Below, piece after piece: positions 1 to 8,145 of a DNA stretch of 64,000 nucleotides (within the stretch, counting starts at the first letter, position 1; every line of letters starts with the position of its first letter). Under the pieces are notes generated by a model, which did no database searches, had not been told where the DNA came from, and saw only the letters and a program-made list of their open reading frames with translations. Location of the stretch: positions 124,001-188,000 of the forward strand of contig NZ_VSFF01000010.1 of NCBI RefSeq assembly GCF_008085905.1, written 5' to 3'. This DNA is from Actinomadura syzygii (GTDB lineage Bacteria; Actinomycetota; Actinomycetes; Streptosporangiales; Streptosporangiaceae). A program made the translations under genes and the position numbers.

Positions 1-20
1 GAGTCGGACAAGACCGACTC
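1..20. repeat. Perfect hairpin just upstream of the translocase gene
   Basis: GAGTCGG and CCGACTC form a 7-bp perfect inverted repeat with a 6-base loop, ending 20 bases before the ribosome binding site of the next gene. It could be the end of an upstream terminator or an mRNA leader structure. The window edge cuts the context. Confidence 0.5.
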
Positions 21-48
21 GCCCGCCGCGACGCGGCCACAGGAGCGG

Positions 49-2796
49 GTGCCGCGGCGGTACCGGTCCGGGATCCTGGACGTGGTGCGCGACGCCGTCC
101 AGAACTGGCGCGAGCGCGACGAACCCCCGCCGGTCTCCCCCTACGGGGACGAGCCTGACGCCGAGCCTGGTCCGGCGGCCGCGCTTCCCGCCGATGCGGC
201 GGGGACGGGTTGGGCCGCTCGGCAGGGTGCCCACGTCAAGGTCGGCGCGCGGGTGGGCGTCGTGCGGTGGCGGGTGTGGGTGACCGCGGCGGACTTGACC
301 GAAGACGAACTGACCGAGCGGGCCGCTGAGCGCGTCGCCGAGCGGCTCCGGGACGAGGCCGAAGCCGAGGAGGAGAACTGGCAGCGGGCCCGTGAGGTGG
401 CCGCTGAGCGGCGCGGCGGCCGGACCTCCCGGACGCCCCGGGGCTCTGGGACGGCATCGCGGTCGGCGCGGGTGCGGGCCGAGGACATCGAGCCGACCGC
501 CGCCGAGATCGCCTCGACCCGGTCCCGGATCCGGTGGGCGCGCGGCGGCGGCTCGGCCGCGGCGGTGGTGCTGGGCTGGCAGGCCGCGATGCGGATGCCG
601 CTGCTCTTGGCGGTGGTGATCGCCGGTGGCCTGGCAGGCGCGTGGTGGCTCGGCCGCCGCGCCGAAACCGCCCCGGACCCCGACCGCCTCGCCGACGACG
701 GCGAGGCCGCGTCGACGCCCACCGCTACGGCGGCCGCGCAGCAGGGCGCCGACGCCACCCCGTCCGGCGGTGCGCCGGTCCTGGCCGAGGACGCCGCCCA
801 GGCCGCCGGCCCCAACGAGCGCCAGGGCGAGGACGGCGACGCCGCCCAGGTGGAGGCGCCGCAGTACGCGCTGCCCGCCGAGGACCTGCTCAAGGCCCAG
901 CCACCGGCGTCCGGCGGGGGCCGGGAGGCCGACCGGGTCTGCGAGCGGATCGCCAAGGTGCTGGCCGATCACAACGTGGAGGCGAAGGTGACCGGGTACA
1001 CGCGCGGGCCGACCGTTACCCGGTATGAGATCGCGCCCGCGCCGGGCGTGAAGGTCGAGAAGATCACCACCCTGCAGAAGACGCTCGCGCTGGCCACCCG
1101 CGCGGTGGCGCTGCGGATGCAGGCGCCCATTCCCGGCAAGTCCGTGGTCGGGGTGGAGATCCCCAACGCGGTCAAGGACGTCGTCAGCCTCGGCGACGTC
1201 CTGCGCTCGGAGATCGCGCAAGCCGAGCGGCACCCGCTGATCGTCGGCCTGGGCCGCGACGTCGAGGGCCGGACCGTGTTGGCGAACCTGGCCAAGATGC
1301 CGCATCTGCTGATCGCCGGTGCGACCGGCGCGGGCAAGTCGACCTGCATTAACGGCCTGATCATCTCGATTCTGATGCGCGCCACCCCGGCAGTGGTGCG
1401 GATGATCCTGGTCGACCCCAAGCGGGTCGAGCTGACGCCCTACCGGGGCCTCCCGCATCTGCTCACCCCGATCATCACCAATCCGCGCAAGGCGGCCGAG
1501 GCGCTGGAGTGGGTCGCCGGTGAGATGGACCGCCGCTACGACGAGCTGGCCGCGGCCGGGGTCCGCAACATCGACGAGTACAACACCGCGGCGACCGCCG
1601 GAAAGATCACCCGCGCCGCCGAGGGCGAGCGGGCCCAGTCGATGCCCTACCTGCTGGTGATCGTGGACGAGCTCGCCGACCTGATGATGATCGCGCCCAA
1701 GGACGTCGAAGCCTCCATCGTGCGGATCACCCAGCTCGCCCGCGCCGCCGGAATTCACCTGATCCTGGCCACCCAGCGGCCCAGCGTCGACGTCGTCACT
1801 GGACTCATCAAGGCCAACGTCCCGTCCCGGCTGGCGTTCGCCACCAGCTCCGGCACCGACAGCCGAGTCATCCTCGACCAGACCGGCGCCGAGAAACTCC
1901 TCGGCCAAGGCGACGCGCTGTTCCTGCCGATGGGCGCCGGTGAACCGATGCGGCTGCAGAACGCCTTCGTCTCCGACCGGGAGATCAACCGCGTCGTCGC
2001 CGTCTGCAAACGGCAGGGCGTCCCCGCAGCGGCCGCGAGCGGGCCGGACGCCGACCAGCCCGGCGAGCGGGCCAGCGACCGGGCCGAGGACACGGCCACA
2101 GACGCGGCAGCGCCCTACGACACCGCCTACCAGGCCGCCCCGGACGCCGACACGGCCAGCGGCACCGGCAGCGGGTCCGGCGTCGACGACCGGGCGCAGG
2201 ACGATCCCCAGGACGACGGCGAGGACGACGCGCACGACGTCGACGACGGGCCGGGCCTGGACGCCCCGGCCGCCCCACCGGCCGAGGCCACCGCCACCGG
2301 CACGGCCCAGCCGTCCATCGAGGACCGGCTGATCGCGGTGCTGCAGGCCGCCGGAGACGAGCCGGTGACCTGGGAGCCCCTGGCCGAGGCGACCGGGCTC
2401 AGCCGCCCCACCGTGTACCGGCGCATGGCCGCCCTGGTCGACCAGGGCCGCGCCCGCCCCGCCGCCGCTGGCGGCTGGGAACTGCCCGCCACCGACTCGC
2501 GCGGGCACGGCCAGGACGCCGCCGACGTCGGGGACGGCGAGCCCGGCCGGTCCGCCGAGGACGACGGCGACGCCGAGCTGGTGGCCGCCGCGGCGGAACT
2601 GGTGGTGTCCACCCAGTTCGGATCCACCTCGATGCTGCAGCGCAAACTCCGCGTCGGCTACGCCAAGGCCAACGCCCTGATGGACCGGCTGCAGGCCATC
2701 GGCGTCGTCGGCCCGGCCGAAGGCTCCCAAGCCCGCCAGGTCCTAACCGGCCCGCACGACCTCGACCGCGTCCTAGCCCGGATACGCGGCCACTGA
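49..2796 (+). CDS. FtsK/SpoIIIE-type DNA translocase of the integrated element
   Basis: 915 residues with a GTG start behind AGGAG at 41-45. Residues about 181-202 form one hydrophobic segment, so the protein is probably membrane anchored. The motor domain has Walker A GATGAGKS at 424-431 and a Walker B ending in Asp540-Glu541. An acidic Ala/Asp-rich linker follows, then a helix-turn-helix near 778-793, then a C-terminal winged helix near 855-890 that resembles the gamma domain by which FtsK reads oriented DNA motifs. Chromosomal FtsK normally has four membrane helices, whereas this one has one. With the adjacent integrase this suggests a conjugative double-stranded DNA pump like TraB of actinomycete elements. 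The presence of two DNA-reading domains is inferred from sequence pattern. Confidence 0.85.
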   Translation: MPRRYRSGILDVVRDAVQNWRERDEPPPVSPYGDEPDAEPGPAAALPADAAGTGWAARQGAHVKVGARVGVVRWRVWVTAADLTEDELTERAAERVAERLRDEAEAEEENWQRAREVAAERRGGRTSRTPRGSGTASRSARVRAEDIEPTAAEIASTRSRIRWARGGGSAAAVVLGWQAAMRMPLLLAVVIAGGLAGAWWLGRRAETAPDPDRLADDGEAASTPTATAAAQQGADATPSGGAPVLAEDAAQAAGPNERQGEDGDAAQVEAPQYALPAEDLLKAQPPASGGGREADRVCERIAKVLADHNVEAKVTGYTRGPTVTRYEIAPAPGVKVEKITTLQKTLALATRAVALRMQAPIPGKSVVGVEIPNAVKDVVSLGDVLRSEIAQAERHPLIVGLGRDVEGRTVLANLAKMPHLLIAGATGAGKSTCINGLIISILMRATPAVVRMILVDPKRVELTPYRGLPHLLTPIITNPRKAAEALEWVAGEMDRRYDELAAAGVRNIDEYNTAATAGKITRAAEGERAQSMPYLLVIVDELADLMMIAPKDVEASIVRITQLARAAGIHLILATQRPSVDVVTGLIKANVPSRLAFATSSGTDSRVILDQTGAEKLLGQGDALFLPMGAGEPMRLQNAFVSDREINRVVAVCKRQGVPAAAASGPDADQPGERASDRAEDTATDAAAPYDTAYQAAPDADTASGTGSGSGVDDRAQDDPQDDGEDDAHDVDDGPGLDAPAAPPAEATATGTAQPSIEDRLIAVLQAAGDEPVTWEPLAEATGLSRPTVYRRMAALVDQGRARPAAAGGWELPATDSRGHGQDAADVGDGEPGRSAEDDGDAELVAAAAELVVSTQFGSTSMLQRKLRVGYAKANALMDRLQAIGVVGPAEGSQARQVLTGPHDLDRVLARIRGH

Positions 2797-2822
2797 CCAC
2801 CCGACCCGATCAACCCAATTTC

Positions 2823-2849
2823 GGCGGGGGCCCTGGACCGGCCCCCGCC
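2823..2849. terminator. GC hairpin after the translocase gene
   Basis: GGCGGGGGCC (2823-2832) pairs perfectly with GGCCCCCGCC (2840-2849) around a 7-base loop. There is no U tract. It ends six bases before the GAAGGAG ribosome binding site of the next gene, so it may attenuate transcription or process mRNA rather than end it. Confidence 0.45.
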
Positions 2850-2868
2850 CCAACCGAAGGAGAAACCC

Positions 2869-3267
2869 ATGTCCAACCTGCTCGAACTGCCGTCCGCCCT
2901 GGACGGCCTGGTCGAACGCGGCGACGCGCTCCACACGGTGATCGAGAAGGTGGGCGAGTACGCGCCCGCCGTCGCCGAGCTGATGGACACCCTCGCCGCG
3001 ATCTCCGACCAGATCACCGATGACCGACTGGAGGAGGTCACCGACCAGTCCCTGGACCTGCGACGCACCAACGTGGCGATCTTCGTCGCGCTACTGCACG
3101 ACACCGTCGCCGGACTCGGCGCCCTCCTGTTCAGCATGGAACTGGACGAGTGGCTCAGCGACCGCGCCCACGACGCCCTGCCCGGCGCCCAAGGCGCGGT
3201 GTACAGCCTCGTCGAATCCCTGGCCATCCTCACCGAAGGCATCCGCCCCGCAGGCGAACGCGAGTAG
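2869..3267 (+). CDS. Unknown 132-residue protein of the integrated element
   Basis: ATG start behind GAAGGAG (2855-2861). The protein is acidic and helical, with no cysteine and no clear membrane segment. A hydrophobic helix near residues 70-90 (VAIFVALLHDTVAGLGALLF) is amphipathic in character. I do not recognise a family. It sits between the translocase and the replication-type gene and is bounded by hairpins on both sides, so it may be expressed at a different level from its neighbours. Its role is unknown; an accessory protein of transfer or replication is a guess from position only. Confidence 0.7.
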   Translation: MSNLLELPSALDGLVERGDALHTVIEKVGEYAPAVAELMDTLAAISDQITDDRLEEVTDQSLDLRRTNVAIFVALLHDTVAGLGALLFSMELDEWLSDRAHDALPGAQGAVYSLVESLAILTEGIRPAGERE

Positions 3268-3277
3268 CCACCCCACT

Positions 3278-3312
3278 GGCCCGGCCCGGCGCCACGCGCG
3301 GGCCGGGCCTTT
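3278..3312 (+). terminator. Strong hairpin terminator candidate
   Basis: GGCCCGGCCCG (3278-3288) and CGGGCCGGGCC (3299-3309) form an 11-bp perfect stem with a 10-base loop, followed by TTT. It begins 10 bases after the stop of the preceding gene. Confidence 0.65.
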
Positions 3313-3389
3313 CCCGGCCCGCCGAATCACACCCGGCCCACCGCTCTCACTACTCGCGAACGGCCCCGTCCTCGCCGTGGAGGAACCCA

Positions 3390-3440
3390 ATGAGAACTGC
3401 CCGCACTCACCGCGTCGCGTCGCGGACGGTCACCCGATGA
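3390..3440 (+). CDS. 16-residue leader peptide overlapping the replication-type gene
   Basis: ATG at 3390 follows GGAGG (3379-3383). The reading frame encodes MRTARTHRVASRTVTR and ends in TGA inside an ATGA overlap with the next start at 3437. The main gene has no ribosome binding site of its own, so its translation is probably coupled to this peptide. The peptide is basic (five Arg and one His of 16). It may be only a coupling device. Confidence 0.5.
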   Translation: MRTARTHRVASRTVTR

Positions 3441-5422
3441 CCAAGCCTCCGCTGCGCGTGCTGGACGGCGGCCACGACGACCCAGACCCACACCGCTCAC
3501 TCCCCCACGACATCGGAGCTGAACGGCAGGTACTCGGCGCGATGATGCTCTCAACCCGAGCCGTCGCCGACGCCCGCGCCCTGCTGGACGGCAGCGAGTT
3601 CTACCGCCCCGCACACCAGGAAATCTGGCAGGCCATCTGCGGCCTGGCCGACCGCGGCGACCCCTGCGAACCCACCGCCGTGGCCGCCGAACTCGGGCCC
3701 CGTCGGCTCACCAAGGTCGGCGGCGGCCCCTACCTGCACACCCTCATCCAGGACACCGTTTCCTCCACCCAGGCCGGCTACTACTCCCACCGCCTCGCCG
3801 AGTTGGCCTACGCCCGCACCATCGCCATGACCGGCACCCACCTCATCCAGCTCAGCCACCAGGCAACCGACGGCGACGCCACTGACCTGCGCGGCGCCGT
3901 CGCCGCCGCCGTCCAGGACATCACCACACCCGACGCCCGCGGCTGGCCCACACCCACCCCGCTGGAAGCCGCGCGGGAACTCCCGAGCTTCCCGCTGCCG
4001 ATGCTGCCGGACTGGCTCGCCGAATACGCCGCCCGCCTCGCCGAGCAAACCCAAACCCCCACCGACCTGTCCGGCTGCCTCGCCCTGGCCGTCCTGGCGG
4101 TCGCCGCCGGCGGCAAGGTCTGGGTCCAAGCCCGCGGCTGGCGCGAACCCACCAACCTGTTCACCGTCATCGCCCTCGGCCCCGGCAACCGCAAGTCCGA
4201 GGTGTTCGCGGCGATGACCGGCCCGATCCGCGCCGCCGAGACCATGCTCCGCGACCAAGCCCAACCCCACATCACCGACATCGCCATCCAACGCCGCGTC
4301 GCCGAAGCCGACATGGAAAAAGCGGAAAAGGCCGCGATCAACGCCATTGACGCCATCGTCCGCGAACAACATCTCGAAGACGCACGAATCGCCGCCGAAC
4401 GGCTCCAGGAACTGCAGATACCGGCCGAGCCGCGACTGTTCTCCGACGACGCCACCCCGGAAATCCTGACCTCGCAGCTCGCGCAGCAGGGCGGCCGGAT
4501 GGCCGTCCTGTCCCCCGAGGGCGAGATCTTCTCCATCGCCGCCGGACGCTACAGCGGAGCGCCGAACTTCGCCGTCCTCAAACACGGCCACGCCGGTGAG
4601 GGAATGCGCATCGACCGCGTCGGACGCCCCTCCGAAATCATCGAATCCGCGCACGTCACCCTCGGCATCTGCACCCAACCCGACGTCCTGGCCGGTCTCG
4701 CCGACACCCCGCAATTCCGCGGCCAGGGACTACTCGGCCGGATCCTGTACGCCGTCCCGCACTCACTGCTCGGCTACCGAGACCCAAGCCCCGAACTCAT
4801 CCCCGCCCACATCACCCACACCTACACCGACACCCTCACCAGTCTCATCACCCGCCTGCACGCCCTCACCGACCCGATCACCCTGCAGTTCACCGACACG
4901 GCCCTGAACGCCGTCCAGGAGCTGCTGCGCGAAACCGAACCGCGCTACCGGCCCGGCAACGACCTGGCCCACATGCCCGACTGGGGCGGCAAATACCCCG
5001 GCGCCGTCGTCCGCATCGCCGGACTCCTCCACCTAGCCGCGAACCATCACGGCACCTGGAACAAACCCATCACCACCGACACCTTCGCCTGCGCCCGCCA
5101 CATCGGCGACTACTACCTCACCCACGCCCAAGCCGCCTACGACCTCATCGGCGCCGACCCGGACCTCGCCGACGCCCGCGCCCTCCGCGACTGGATCACC
5201 CGCACCGGCACCCACCGCTTCGCCGCCAGCGACGCCGTCCAGGCCCTGCGCGCCCGCTTCCGCAAGGTCGCCGACGTCGAGCCGGGCCTGAGAGTCCTGG
5301 AAGCCCATGGCTGGGTCAGACGGCTACCCGCCCCACCCCGCGCAAGTGGCCCCGGCCGCAGCCGCGCACCCGTCTACGAGGTCCATCCGAACGCCCTCGA
5401 AGACGCCTCTCAAGACCCCTAG
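3437..5422 (+). CDS. DnaB-N / DUF3987 replication-type protein of the integrated element
   Basis: 661 residues from ATG 3437, inside an ATGA overlap with a short leader peptide. Residues about 20-130 match the N-terminal helical domain of replicative DnaB helicases, with the pattern AERQVLGAMML. The remainder is DUF3987, a P-loop domain found in phage and plasmid replication proteins. The nucleotide loop is GPGNRKS at 248-254. A Lys/Glu-rich helical stretch lies near 295-340. The C-terminal about 70 residues look like a winged helix. Probable role: primase-helicase-type replication of the excised element. The domain pairing is known from family patterns; the activity is inferred. The longer open frame starting at 3020 overlaps the previous gene and lacks support. 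Confidence 0.75.
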   Translation: MTKPPLRVLDGGHDDPDPHRSLPHDIGAERQVLGAMMLSTRAVADARALLDGSEFYRPAHQEIWQAICGLADRGDPCEPTAVAAELGPRRLTKVGGGPYLHTLIQDTVSSTQAGYYSHRLAELAYARTIAMTGTHLIQLSHQATDGDATDLRGAVAAAVQDITTPDARGWPTPTPLEAARELPSFPLPMLPDWLAEYAARLAEQTQTPTDLSGCLALAVLAVAAGGKVWVQARGWREPTNLFTVIALGPGNRKSEVFAAMTGPIRAAETMLRDQAQPHITDIAIQRRVAEADMEKAEKAAINAIDAIVREQHLEDARIAAERLQELQIPAEPRLFSDDATPEILTSQLAQQGGRMAVLSPEGEIFSIAAGRYSGAPNFAVLKHGHAGEGMRIDRVGRPSEIIESAHVTLGICTQPDVLAGLADTPQFRGQGLLGRILYAVPHSLLGYRDPSPELIPAHITHTYTDTLTSLITRLHALTDPITLQFTDTALNAVQELLRETEPRYRPGNDLAHMPDWGGKYPGAVVRIAGLLHLAANHHGTWNKPITTDTFACARHIGDYYLTHAQAAYDLIGADPDLADARALRDWITRTGTHRFAASDAVQALRARFRKVADVEPGLRVLEAHGWVRRLPAPPRASGPGRSRAPVYEVHPNALEDASQDP

Positions 5423-5494
5423 CCGCGCCCTGCGGCCCGCTACACACGGTGACCGCTGCCGAGGCGCGAACCGCAGACGGGCCCTACAAGCCAC

Positions 5495-5532
5495 CAAGAA
5501 ATACAGAGAAATCAATTGTTCTGTATTTCTTG
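5495..5532. repeat. AT-rich 13-bp-arm palindrome upstream of the integrase gene
   Basis: CAAGAAATACAGA (5495-5507) and TCTGTATTTCTTG (5520-5532) are exact inverted repeats around 12 bases. This is strikingly AT-rich for this window. It lies 78 bases before the integrase start, in the only gap between the replication-type gene and int. Likely uses are an operator for int, a recombination directionality or integrase arm site, or a replication site. Confidence 0.7.
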
Positions 5533-5610
5533 CAGGCATGTAGGCGCATGGCTCCGCTCCCCACTCCCAACCTCGTCACTCAGCGTGACGCCTGCTCGAA
5601 GGAGATCACC

Positions 5611-6867
5611 ATGCCCAGAACCACTCCCGCCACCCCCGAAGAGCCCGACGACGACAACGAGCCCGACAAGAGGCGGCGCCCCAACGGAGACGGCGGACTG
5701 CACTGGGACAAGAGCCGACGCCGCTGGATCGCCTCGGTGACCGTCGGGTACACGCCCGCCGGTAAGCGGATCGTCCGCACGGCCAGCGACAGGAGTAAGA
5801 GCAGGGCGCTCAAGAAGCTGCAGCAAAAGCTCCGCGACCGCGAGGACGGGCTGCCCAGCGAGGACACCCGGTACACCGTGCGGCAAGCCGTTGAGGACTG
5901 GTTCGAGTTCGGGTTGGCCGGCCGCGCACCCAAGACCGTGGAGACCTGGGAGGGCCTCGCCAAGAACCACATCATCCCGGACCTCGGGGCGCGCAAGCTC
6001 CGGGAGCTGACCGCCGATGACGTGGACCGGTGGTTGGCGAGCAAGGCCAAGACCCTCAGTACGAAGACGCTCCGCGAGCTGGTCTCCATTCTCAAGCGGG
6101 CCGTCGCCCGTGCGCAGGCCCGCGAGCGCGTCCGGCGGAACGTCGTCCTGCTGTGCGAGGTCCCGAAAGGCCAACCGGGACGTCCCTCAAAGTCCCTGAC
6201 GTTCGATCAAGCCGTCGCTTTCTTGGAGGCGGCTGCGGCTTCCGGACGGCCGGACATGCACGCCTACGTGACCGTGTCCATGCTCACCGGGATCCGGACG
6301 GAGGAGGCGCGGGCGCTCCGCTGGTCTCACGTCGTCGGCTACGACGCCGAGCGCCAGGCATGGCTGCCGGTCGACAAGGCCGGATGGAACCACCAGGAGT
6401 TCGCCGTGTACGTGTGGCGAGCGGACCGCCACGGCGAGGACACCAAAACCGAGAAGTCCCGGCGCAGCCTCAAGCTCCCTGCCCGGTGTATCTCAGCCCT
6501 GCACGAGCTCTACAGCGCCCAGGGCGGTGCCTTCCTCGACGCCAGGGCGGCGTTCCCTCCCGATCCGGACCGGCTGGTCTTCCCCAAGCCCGACGGAGGC
6601 AAGCAGGGACCGATGGACATCCTGCGAGCCTTCCGGAAGGTGGCCGACCGCGCCGGGCTGAAAGGCTCCGAGTGGACGACCCGGGAGCTGCGGCACACCT
6701 TCGTGTCCCTCCTGTCGGACAACGAGATGCCGATCGAAGACATCGCACGCCTGGTCGGTCACAGCAGCACCCGCGTCACCGAGACGGTCTACCGGCACCA
6801 GCTCCGACCCGTCATGGAGAGCGGCGCCACGCAGATGGACCGTCTCTTCCCAGGCGAGCCCTCGTGA
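5611..6867 (+). CDS. int: Tyrosine site-specific recombinase (integrase)
   Basis: 418 residues. The ATG at 5611 is chosen because GAAGGAG lies 7 bases upstream; the frame is open back to 5449 but runs through the palindrome. The N-terminal region is charged, followed by an AP2-like arm-binding part, a SAM-like core-binding domain (about residues 90-170) and the catalytic domain. Catalytic residues seen are Arg229 in TGIRTEEARAL, Arg361 in the second box, His384 in GHSS and nucleophile Tyr394 in VYRHQL. The histidine normally three residues before the second arginine is Arg here, a variation common in this actinomycete group. The gene points at tRNA-Asn 260 bases downstream, which it probably uses as its attachment site. 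Confidence 0.92.
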   Translation: MPRTTPATPEEPDDDNEPDKRRRPNGDGGLHWDKSRRRWIASVTVGYTPAGKRIVRTASDRSKSRALKKLQQKLRDREDGLPSEDTRYTVRQAVEDWFEFGLAGRAPKTVETWEGLAKNHIIPDLGARKLRELTADDVDRWLASKAKTLSTKTLRELVSILKRAVARAQARERVRRNVVLLCEVPKGQPGRPSKSLTFDQAVAFLEAAAASGRPDMHAYVTVSMLTGIRTEEARALRWSHVVGYDAERQAWLPVDKAGWNHQEFAVYVWRADRHGEDTKTEKSRRSLKLPARCISALHELYSAQGGAFLDARAAFPPDPDRLVFPKPDGGKQGPMDILRAFRKVADRAGLKGSEWTTRELRHTFVSLLSDNEMPIEDIARLVGHSSTRVTETVYRHQLRPVMESGATQMDRLFPGEPS

Positions 6868-7034
6868 GGTCACGCCGGGCCGCGGCGGCTGTACGAGGAT
6901 GAGGCCCGGACGACGTGGGCCCGCCGTCGGCGGCGGCTCACCGCGTCGGGTCGTAGGCCAGCTCACGGCGAACCAAGGCCGTAGGCGTCGCAAACGGCCT
7001 GGTCGCAAGGGCCTAGCCGCCCGCGCCTGCGGGG

Positions 7035-7058
7035 CTTAGTCACGCAGTTAGTCAAGCA
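7035..7058. repeat. Tandem 12-bp near-identical repeat between int and tRNA-Asn
   Basis: TTAGTCACGCAG is followed directly by TTAGTCAAGCAG, 11 of 12 bases identical. The position, about 70 bases inside the element from the tRNA, suits integrase arm-type binding sites. Confidence 0.55.
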
Positions 7059-7068
7059 GAGAAGCGAA

Positions 7069-7100
7069 GAGCCCCGGTCCGGTGCGAGCGGACGGGGCCT
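7069..7100 (-). terminator. Probable tRNA-Asn transcription terminator
   Basis: On the minus strand, 29 bases after the tRNA end, CGGACCGGGGCT-type and AGGCCCCGTCCG arms form an imperfect stem of about 10-11 bp with two bulges. It could equally be part of the element's right end. Confidence 0.4.
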
Positions 7101-7128
7101 GACCTGGGGTTTTTGGGAAAAGGAAAAG

Positions 7129-7165
7129 CTCCCGCGACTGGACTCGAACCAGTAACCTGCCGGTT
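7129..7165. other. Inferred attachment site (att) in the 3' half of tRNA-Asn
   Basis: Elements with a tyrosine integrase next to a tRNA 3' end usually carry a duplicate of the tRNA 3' segment at their other end. Only one copy is in this window, so the exact core cannot be drawn. The given span is the anticodon-to-acceptor half and is an inference. Confidence 0.4.
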
Positions 7166-7201
7166 AACAGCCGGCTGCTCTGCCAATTGAGCTACGCGGG
7201 A
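7129..7201 (-). tRNA. tRNA-Asn (anticodon GTT)
   Basis: 73 bases read on the minus strand. The acceptor stem TCCCGCG/CGCGGGA is perfect and the discriminator is G. The D arm contains AGCTCAATTGGCAGAGC, the anticodon loop CTGTTAA carries GTT, and the T arm has GGTTCGAGTCC. CCA is not encoded. Its 3' half is the likely attachment core of the integrated element on its left. Confidence 0.95.
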
Positions 7202-7357
7202 TCGGGTGCGTGCCGGGCGGTGGGGCCCGGCGGCGGGTCTAGGTTAGCGCATGTGCCGCGCTGTTCGCGCATCCGTTATTCGCGCCACGTCACGGATGGG
7301 CGCCGAGTTGGCGGGTATAGGGGTTGGCACGATTCCGCCGTCATCGGGAGCAGGGAC

Positions 7358-7636
7358 ATGAAAGCTCGCACAATGTTCATGGCAGGGGCCGCGCTCGGGT
7401 ACGTCCTCGGCACCAAGGCCGGGCGCGAGCGGTACGAGCAGATCAAGCGGCTGTCGCAGCAGGTGTCGGACAACCCGAACGTGCAGGAGGCGGCCGGGAA
7501 GCTGCGGGCCAAGGGCGAGGAGTTCGCCGGTGCCGCGCGCGACAAGGCGGGGCACCTGAAGGAACGGGTGCCCGAGCAGATCCCGGGTCGCAAGCCGGCG
7601 GGCGAGCGGGAGCAGCCGGGCGTCTACCCCGGTTAG
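7358..7636 (+). CDS. YtxH-like small protein
   Basis: 92 residues from ATG 7358 behind GGGAGCAGGG. The N-terminus (residues 4-20) has a short glycine-rich hydrophobic stretch, FMAGAALGYVLGTKAG, typical of YtxH-type proteins, and the rest is a charged amphipathic helix. Function in this family is poorly known; membrane association is likely. The last four bases overlap the stop of the convergent gene. A longer frame from 7187 would overlap the tRNA and is not used. Confidence 0.75.
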   Translation: MKARTMFMAGAALGYVLGTKAGRERYEQIKRLSQQVSDNPNVQEAAGKLRAKGEEFAGAARDKAGHLKERVPEQIPGRKPAGEREQPGVYPG

Positions 7637-8127
7637 AGGCCCGTTTGACGGCGCAGGTCGTGCAGGATCTGTTCGGCTTGCGCGCGTAGGCCAGGGTCGT
7701 CGGGGTCCAGCCCGGCGTCGAACACGAACGTCCAGCGGACGTCGCCGCCCGTGGCGGGGCGCCGTCCGGCGATGCGTACCTTGCCGCCGCCCGGCAGCAC
7801 GGCCTGTTGGCTGACGACGACGGTGGCGGTCACACGCTCCCGCACGGTCTCGGGCACTGTGCCTGGTTCGGTGAGGCGGACGTGGTGTTCGGCGCCCCCC
7901 GACGTCTCCTGGACGTGGAGCCACCCGTCCTTCCACTGGGCGTGGTCGACGCGCTCCCACGGGATGCGCGTGAAGCCGCCCTCCGCGGTCGGCAGGTGGA
8001 GGGCGGTGGTGGTGGCGACCACGTGCGACCCGCCGCGGGTGGGCGCGGCGGTGAGGACGCGTTCGCGCCGCTCCAGCGCGAGCTTGTCGCGGACCTCGGC
8101 GGGCAGGGGGCCCCGGAGTAGGCGCAT
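7633..8127 (-). CDS. Conserved actinobacterial protein of unknown function (164 aa)
   Basis: ATG at 8127 behind a G-rich stretch. The sequence alternates short beta strands with charged turns, including HVVATTTALHLP and GFTRIPWERVDHAQW, resembling PH-like or beta-sandwich proteins that are conserved but uncharacterised in actinomycetes. There is no signal peptide or membrane segment. It starts 18 bases after the glycoside hydrolase gene upstream, so the two are probably co-transcribed. Its end overlaps the YtxH-like gene by four bases. Confidence 0.75.
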   Translation of the reverse strand: MRLLRGPLPAEVRDKLALERRERVLTAAPTRGGSHVVATTTALHLPTAEGGFTRIPWERVDHAQWKDGWLHVQETSGGAEHHVRLTEPGTVPETVRERVTATVVVSQQAVLPGGGKVRIAGRRPATGGDVRWTFVFDAGLDPDDPGLRAQAEQILHDLRRQTGL

Positions 8128-8145
8128 GCCCCCACGGTAGGCGAT

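Larger units (their letters stand above)
1..7129. mobile_element. Right part of an integrated element at tRNA-Asn (left end outside window)
   Basis: An FtsK-type translocase, a DnaB-N/DUF3987 replication-type protein and a tyrosine integrase lie in one direction, and the integrase points at the 3' end of tRNA-Asn. Such modules are typical of actinomycete integrative and conjugative elements (AICEs) and related site-specific integrated plasmids, which transfer double-stranded DNA with one FtsK-like protein. The tRNA marks the probable right junction. The left junction, further transfer genes and any regulator must lie upstream of position 1. No excisionase gene is visible between the replication-type gene and the integrase, where one is often found, so mobility is uncertain. 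Confidence 0.75.

Noticed and set aside
3020..5422. Open frame of 800 residues starting at 3020
   Set aside because: Its first part overlaps the 2869 gene in another frame and crosses the 3278 hairpin; the supported start is 3437.
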